From Apteryx mantelli (Eukaryota; Chordata; Aves; Apterygiformes; Apterygidae), in the NCBI RefSeq assembly GCF_036417845.1, contig NC_089982.1, forward strand, positions 70,647,684-70,711,683: a stretch of 64,000 nt of DNA, in the 5' to 3' direction. Under the pieces are notes generated by a model, which did not search any database, had not been told where the DNA came from, and saw only the letters and a list, made by a program, of their open reading frames with translations. The translations under genes were made by a program, and so were the position numbers. How positions within the stretch are numbered: the first letter of the stretch is position 1; every line of letters begins with the position of its first letter. Of this stretch, positions 58,755 to 64,000 are shown one piece after another.

Positions 58755-60045
58755 GGATTTGCTTCAGGTAAAATTCCCTCTTGAAGCACAGCAGAAAATA
58801 CCTAAGAATAATCCTGTAAGAGTAATGCTGTTCTGTTATTTTGATCTTGGGGATCTCTCAAGGGTATTGACGAGGGAGGTTCTAGTCTCACTAACTCTTC
58901 AAAGTTGCAAAGCCAGAACTGTGGCCTCTGCAGGTATGAACATTGACATCTAGTAGGTCAAGGGTCCCTGGTGGCCTCCTATGAGGCCTTTAGGATGTAC
59001 TGGGATGTAATGCTTGTCACTTCTGTTGATAATAAATAGTGCCATTCTGAAGATCGCTTGTGCATTTCCTATTCAGTATATTTTTCTTAATCCCATGGTT
59101 TATCAGTTCTAACTGCTTGAATTGGGCTTATTTTCCCCCTTCTGTCATTTTTTCCCCCCATGTGCTGTTTTTTTTATTTAAACCCATGAAATGGAATAAA
59201 TAAAAAATGCATCAGATCCATCCTGCAGTTTAGAGAGAACGACATTCAGAATTTGAGAGAATAAAGCTTGTTCATCAAAACTGCTAGTTAATAATTGCCT
59301 GTTTAATATTAGTTCATAAAAAGCTTGCAGAAATGAATAAAAGGAAACTGTTCAAATGTCTTAGTTTCTGTGTTTGTTTTATAGAAGTGATAGGTGATCA
59401 CATGCAGACTCTGTGGGTAAGTCTCAGTTCTTCAGCCAGGTTTTAAAAAGACAAAGCCATCACAGAAGTAATTGGATTTTTACCTGCTTACATTTCACCT
59501 CAGAGAGAATCCAGGACCTGGCTGTTAAACCTGATAAACTTTCAGCAGAAATGGGAATATATGCAGCATGAGCCAGCAAGTTAGTTTAAGCATTTAGACT
59601 GCTGATGATCCTAATTGTGCTTAATACAGCAAAATGACTAATTTTTTCTTTTTTTGTTTTGCAGAACAAAATTTTTACAGCTGAAGAAAGCTCCCTGCTG
59701 TAGTTTAATACATTAGACTAATGAATTTTGGTTTCAGAATGAGTCATCTCTATAGGTCTTGTAGCTGTTTTCCCTTTGCACCCCTAAAATGAAACTTTTT
59801 AACAGCCCTGAAAGATGCATGAAACTGGAATGATTGTACTGAAAGTATTATGATAAACTAATTGTTCCTAAATATTACACACAATGTAACTGGACTTATA
59901 TAACCAGGATTCCACTTTTACTTTAAAAGTGCTGTTCTTAAATAAGTTGTTCTGTGTGCAGATTTGCTTTGATTTGTTAGAGATACAAGCTGTATATGAT
60001 GCTACAGTTACTGCAAACAATAAAAATAAGAATTTTGAAAAAATA
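58755..60045 (+). other. FGFBP2: FGFBP2 3' UTR with intron 13 bases after the stop
   Basis: The first exon continues to gcttcag at 58767, then donor gtaaaa. The acceptor tttgttttgcag ends at 59664, and the second, noncoding exon runs from 59665 to the poly(A) signal at 60019. A 3' UTR intron just after the stop is also known for human FGFBP2. An AATAAA at 59031 inside the intron could end a shorter, unspliced transcript. Confidence 0.65.
60019..60024 (+). terminator. FGFBP2: FGFBP2 polyadenylation signal AATAAA
   Basis: AATAAA in gcaaacaataaaaataag, 355 bases into the second exon. Another AATAAA lies near 60071. The choice between them is inferred. Confidence 0.55.
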
Positions 60046-62389
60046 TTCAGTGTGCTTTCCTAAAATTTTAAATAAAAGGTGCTAATTGTGTTTATATTGA
60101 TACCTGTGTCTTAAGAGATGTTGGTATTGAAGTTGCAGATCTGATTCATTACTTTTCTGATGTTAACATGTTATGATTAATACTTTTCAATATTATCATT
60201 ACATTTATACTATAATGTTAAATTTCAGCAAAAAAAATGGAATGGAGAAATAAAAGATTGTTTATAAAAAGACATTTAGAAACAGCAGATAACAGATGCA
60301 TGACATGAGCATTCCTAGTGTTCAATATTATTGATGATAATGGTATTAAACCTCTTGTTTGGGTTCAGTAAATATTCTGAAAGGTAACTCATGTCTATGC
60401 ATTTATGAAATTACACATCACCTGCACAAATCTCTTCAAAACATAAAAAAAGCCTTAATAGCCTATTGTTAGAGTTTACAGCACATTTTTATGTGTTGTA
60501 AATGGTGGGTTTTTTTTTTTTTTTAATTTTATTTTATTTCACAGTGATCCCTTTTGCTCCCAAGTGAGCTGTTCTCAGCAGGGATATAACTGGAAAAACT
60601 TGGTGCCACAAAACCCAGTAGTACTCTGCATTTGCTGTTAAACAGTTTCTGCAATGTGTAATTGTACTTAAATACTTATCCGACTTTACTCATAGCTTTG
60701 TTCTTCTCACTTCATAACCAATAAGTCCAAACCTTTTGAAATATTAAATGGAAAGGAACAGCAAATAATGAAAGTGAGATGCAGCAAAATAATACAGTGT
60801 AAAAAGTTGTATATACAAGGCATGTAATTTGAATTTAATGTAATTTGAATTTTGATAAAATGCAAGCTTGAGAAAGTCTATTTTTTGTCAGCCAGTGTCA
60901 TTTTTTGTCAGCTAATGTGGTTAATCTTCATTTGTAGTTTCAATTACCCTTCCTAAGCTCTTCTATTGTGAGGCAAAAAGAAAGCAGTACATCTATTCAC
61001 TTATTTCTGTCATAGAAATGAATATAATTGTTATTTGATTTTCAAGTGGTTTTAATGTGTCCAAGTAATATTTGGGAACTATTTGGAAATACGAAGGGGA
61101 GATTGAGGGATTTCTGACAATTTAAAAATATTTATTTTTAAACTCCTCCTCTCTTGTATGATGCAAAATCCTTACTTCAGACCATACATTTTGCACTAGT
61201 TTCCATTACAACAATCATGACTTTATAGATGAGACAGAATGTCTGTTGTGTCTGAATCTCCATGAAAATCAAAAGTCACCACACCATACTGATAGCAGGG
61301 AAAAACGGTGAGGTTTCATGATTTCACTGAAGGAAAATTTTTCTCCCTTGTGCCCTCTTCTCTCTATACAACTGAATGCTGAAAGCAGCAAAACAAAATT
61401 GTCTGACATTGTATAGGACTCTTGATGGCACGGTCTGAAATATATGGCCAGCACTGATTCTACTTAGTGGAGGACTATGTCATGTATGCTTGCTAGCACA
61501 TGGTTGCCATGGGAATTCTTATCTCATTTCAGTAGAGCAGAGCTGTTGCTGGATAGGAACTAGAAATCAAATATTCTTTCATCAAAGACCCCTATTTCAC
61601 GAACCGGTTTCTGTAAATTGTCCAGGATCTCAAATACATGATTAAGCAATAAGCTTTACAAAAAGCTGAGGATATTTTGGTACCAAGGTGCTACATAGCT
61701 TGGGTTATGTTGGATTAGGCGACTGTATGCACCCTTAGCAAGTCAGTTACTGATAATGGTCTTGCTTTCAAAGATTTAAAAATCATTAACTGAAATATCC
61801 CACCTTACTGTAACACAGCACTGTGATTGTATCAGCTGCATTGCCACTTAATTGTGCTTAGTACTTACAATGTGCAGTCATGATATTTCAGCTACCATTT
61901 TAGTGTGAAAGTGCTATTCATTCATGAAAGGATGAATTGAGAAGTGTTTGTAGTGAGTTTAGTGTGGTTTTCAAGTACCCAATGAATGAATGAAACCTGT
62001 TATTTGTTTTAAGTTAACCTGTTAGTTCCCATATAATACCTAAGGAAGTCCACTCAAGTGGAGATGCACTTTGTTGCTTATTTTCTTGACAGAGGAACAG
62101 CACACTAAGATGTTTTTCTTGGTTTCTGAAATCACGAAGACCCTTGACATCCAGGCCAGTCTCTTCTGTTGCTAATTCAGTGTGATTTCAGGCAGTCCAC
62201 CTGTCTCAAGATCCTCATGTTTATGTTCCCACAGAAGCAGCAGGACTACTTGCTACTTTGTCAAGGTAAGCCCCTAAGAAAAGCAAAACAAAATGCATTT
62301 GGAGAACCTGTATGTAGAAGGGTATGTATTTAACATGTAATTAAGATTAAGGAAAGCAATGGAGTGTGTTAAGGAAACACTACTGGAGT
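60046..62389. other. downstream of FGFBP2, no gene seen
   Basis: AT-rich intergenic sequence with short tandem duplications near 60,822-60,850 (gtaatttgaatttaat) and 60,885-60,915 (ttttttgtcagc). No coding sequence recognised. Confidence 0.55.
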
Positions 62390-62838
62390 GAGTCTAGTGG
62401 AAAGCCATCAAGATGGTCAGGGGGCTGGAGCTCTTTCCCTGTGAGGAGATGCTGAGGAATGGGGCTTGTTCAGCCTAGAGAAAAGATGGCTTTGGGGGGA
62501 CCTAATAGCAGCCCCCCAATGCCTATGAGGAGGATATTGAGAAGATGGAGTTGTGCTCTTCACTGACTTGCATGACAGGAGAATAAGAAGTGACAGTCAT
62601 AAATTGATACAGGTGAGGTTCTGACTTGATATGAGGCAAAAACATTCTTTGTGAGGATAATTAAGTTTTGGACCAGGTTGCTCAGAGGGGCTCTGGAATC
62701 TCTATCCATGAAGCATTTCAAGACCCAGCTGGACAAAATTTGAGCAACCTAGTCCAAATTACTGTGACCCTGCTTTGAGCAGGAGGTTGGACTACAGACC
62801 TCCCGAGGTCCCTTCCAACCTGAATGATTCTATGATTT
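62390..62838 (+). mobile_element. CR1 LINE 3' end, forward orientation
   Basis: A 5'-truncated CR1: it includes gtcagggggctggagc, cagcctagagaaaaga, ggttgctcagagg, ctgctttgagcaggaggttg and the terminal tcccttccaacctgaatgattctatgatt split across its end. The internal part is diverged. CR1 is the dominant LINE of birds and other sauropsids. Confidence 0.88.
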
Positions 62839-64000
62839 GTAATGGTAATATAGAGGAAAGCTTAAAAGTTCTGGCTATTTGATGGTGAATACCTCTATTA
62901 GCTTCTGTGTATCCTTAAAATGCAAGGAATCCTTATGGATCAGCCATTCTAACTATCCCAAATAGAATAAGAGAAAGGATTTTCTTAAGCAAGTTTCTCG
63001 TGGCAGATCCTACTGTTAAATTGTATGCATTTTCTTGGATAACTTCATGTTCAATGCCTCCATTTTTTGGTACCTGCTTTTATTTAGACTGATTTTGACA
63101 CTGGTGAAAATCAACAAGGAAGTCAGATGTTCAGGAGCACTGAAAATCCTGTCTGTCTTAAAGTCAGATATCCAAAACTAAGGAAATCCTCATTTGCAGT
63201 ATATTTGTGCTAAAGTAGACCAAACTCGTATCTAAATTTTGCGGCTCATCTGTCTTTAGATTATCTCGACTATGCAATAGTGCGCTCTGGTGTTTTCTGA
63301 GAGAATTGGTTAGTTACATTTTCCTTGATCGCTCTTGTGTGGTTTGCAGTTGTGTGTTTTGCATTCTTGATTTTTCAGTAGGTGTCATAGCTCAGTATGG
63401 CATGGATTTTAAGGCAAAAATCTCTCACAAAAATAAAAGGAGAGAGGAAAACTAAAATATCCCAAAGTCCCCTGTTGCCATTCCTGCTTCTTTAGGAGTA
63501 ATGTTTTCTGCTTTTTTACTTTTTTATTTCTCCTGTTCTTACTTTTTCCAATTTCTGTTTTGTTTTTTTGTTTTGTTTTGTTTTGTTTTTCTGAAGATGA
63601 ATAAGACAAGCGTGAGAGATTTCTTTTGGCTGTGTCTGCTTTTCTCCTCTACGCGACAAAACTATCCTCACCGGAGTTCACAGATCATTCTTTGCAATGG
63701 TAAAAGGATGAGATATGTGCATAAAAACAGAAATAAGAAAACAAAACAGAAGAGATGCAGTCAGTGCCATGACAAGATATTGGTGTTATCTCATGGATAG
63801 TAATCAGACATACTGCGAATCTATTTATTTCATTTTCACATTTCGTGTACAAGTTTACTGCATAAATATGAGGCAGGAGGCCAGTTACTGAATTTTTAGA
63901 ATAGCTATATTATAGTACGTATGGAGCAAGAAAAAAATGAAGCTGATGTCTGAGTTATAGCGGAAGTTCAGGTCTCCCCCTCCACCACCTTAACATGTTA
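62839..64000. other. intergenic to window end
   Basis: A (TTTTG)n-like tract lies at 63557-63590. The frame starting at 63598 has a hydrophobic start and a Lys/Arg-rich end but no FGFBP1 cysteine pattern, so I do not call a gene. FGFBP1 is expected nearby by mammalian synteny, but it was not seen. Confidence 0.5.

Noticed and set aside
63598..63800. Start of FGFBP1
   Set aside because: The frame has a hydrophobic start, but the cysteine pattern and YW motifs of the family are absent before its stop.
1..64000. CRISPR arrays, operons, tRNA or rRNA genes
   Set aside because: None seen; the sequence is vertebrate intron and intergenic DNA. A tRNA scan could not be run.

Overview
The window is vertebrate nuclear DNA, most likely from a bird. 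Two observations support this. It carries CR1-type LINE remnants, one ending at about 62,838 in the typical CR1 tail. Its main gene, about 41 kb here with short AT-rich introns, is prominin-1, and its exons read like an amniote orthologue. There is no operon-like or dense coding structure, and most of the 64 kb is intron or intergenic sequence. All gene names rest on my recall of the mammalian families; no database search was possible.

Layout. Positions 1-13,444 hold no coding exon I can recognise. This is the upstream or first-intron part of PROM1, with a CpG-rich patch at 1,020-1,280 that contains an RFX-type X-box, and a reverse-oriented CR1 fragment near 10.9-11.1 kb. From 13,445 to 54,268 I assembled 25 coding exons of PROM1 (CD133) on the + strand. 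All joins keep the reading frame except at one 19-bp exon. They cover everything from just after the first coding exon to the stop codon. The signal peptide and the first ~75 residues (human numbering) were not found and are probably left of the window. The 3' UTR runs to a poly(A) signal at 55,933. About 2.1 kb further on, in the same orientation, lies FGFBP2 (58,128-58,754), an intron-less reading frame of 208 residues with an intron just after the stop codon. This PROM1-FGFBP2 order and orientation matches mammals, where FGFBP1 follows; FGFBP1 was not seen and may lie beyond 64,000. A CR1 3' end occupies 62,390-62,838.

The two genes are neighbours by conserved synteny and not partners in one pathway. 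Prominin-1 is a five-pass membrane glycoprotein of plasma-membrane protrusions, cilia and photoreceptor discs. FGFBP2 is a small secreted cysteine-rich protein.

Points worth a second look: a cytoplasmic-tail microexon of 19 bp where mammals have 24 bp, so that inclusion breaks the frame and skipping keeps it; a GC-AG intron that phase forces; a candidate 24-bp in-frame cassette exon at 30,261; a near-perfect 73-bp hairpin at 15,601; and the X-box in the CpG patch. I did not find evidence of a wholly new system.
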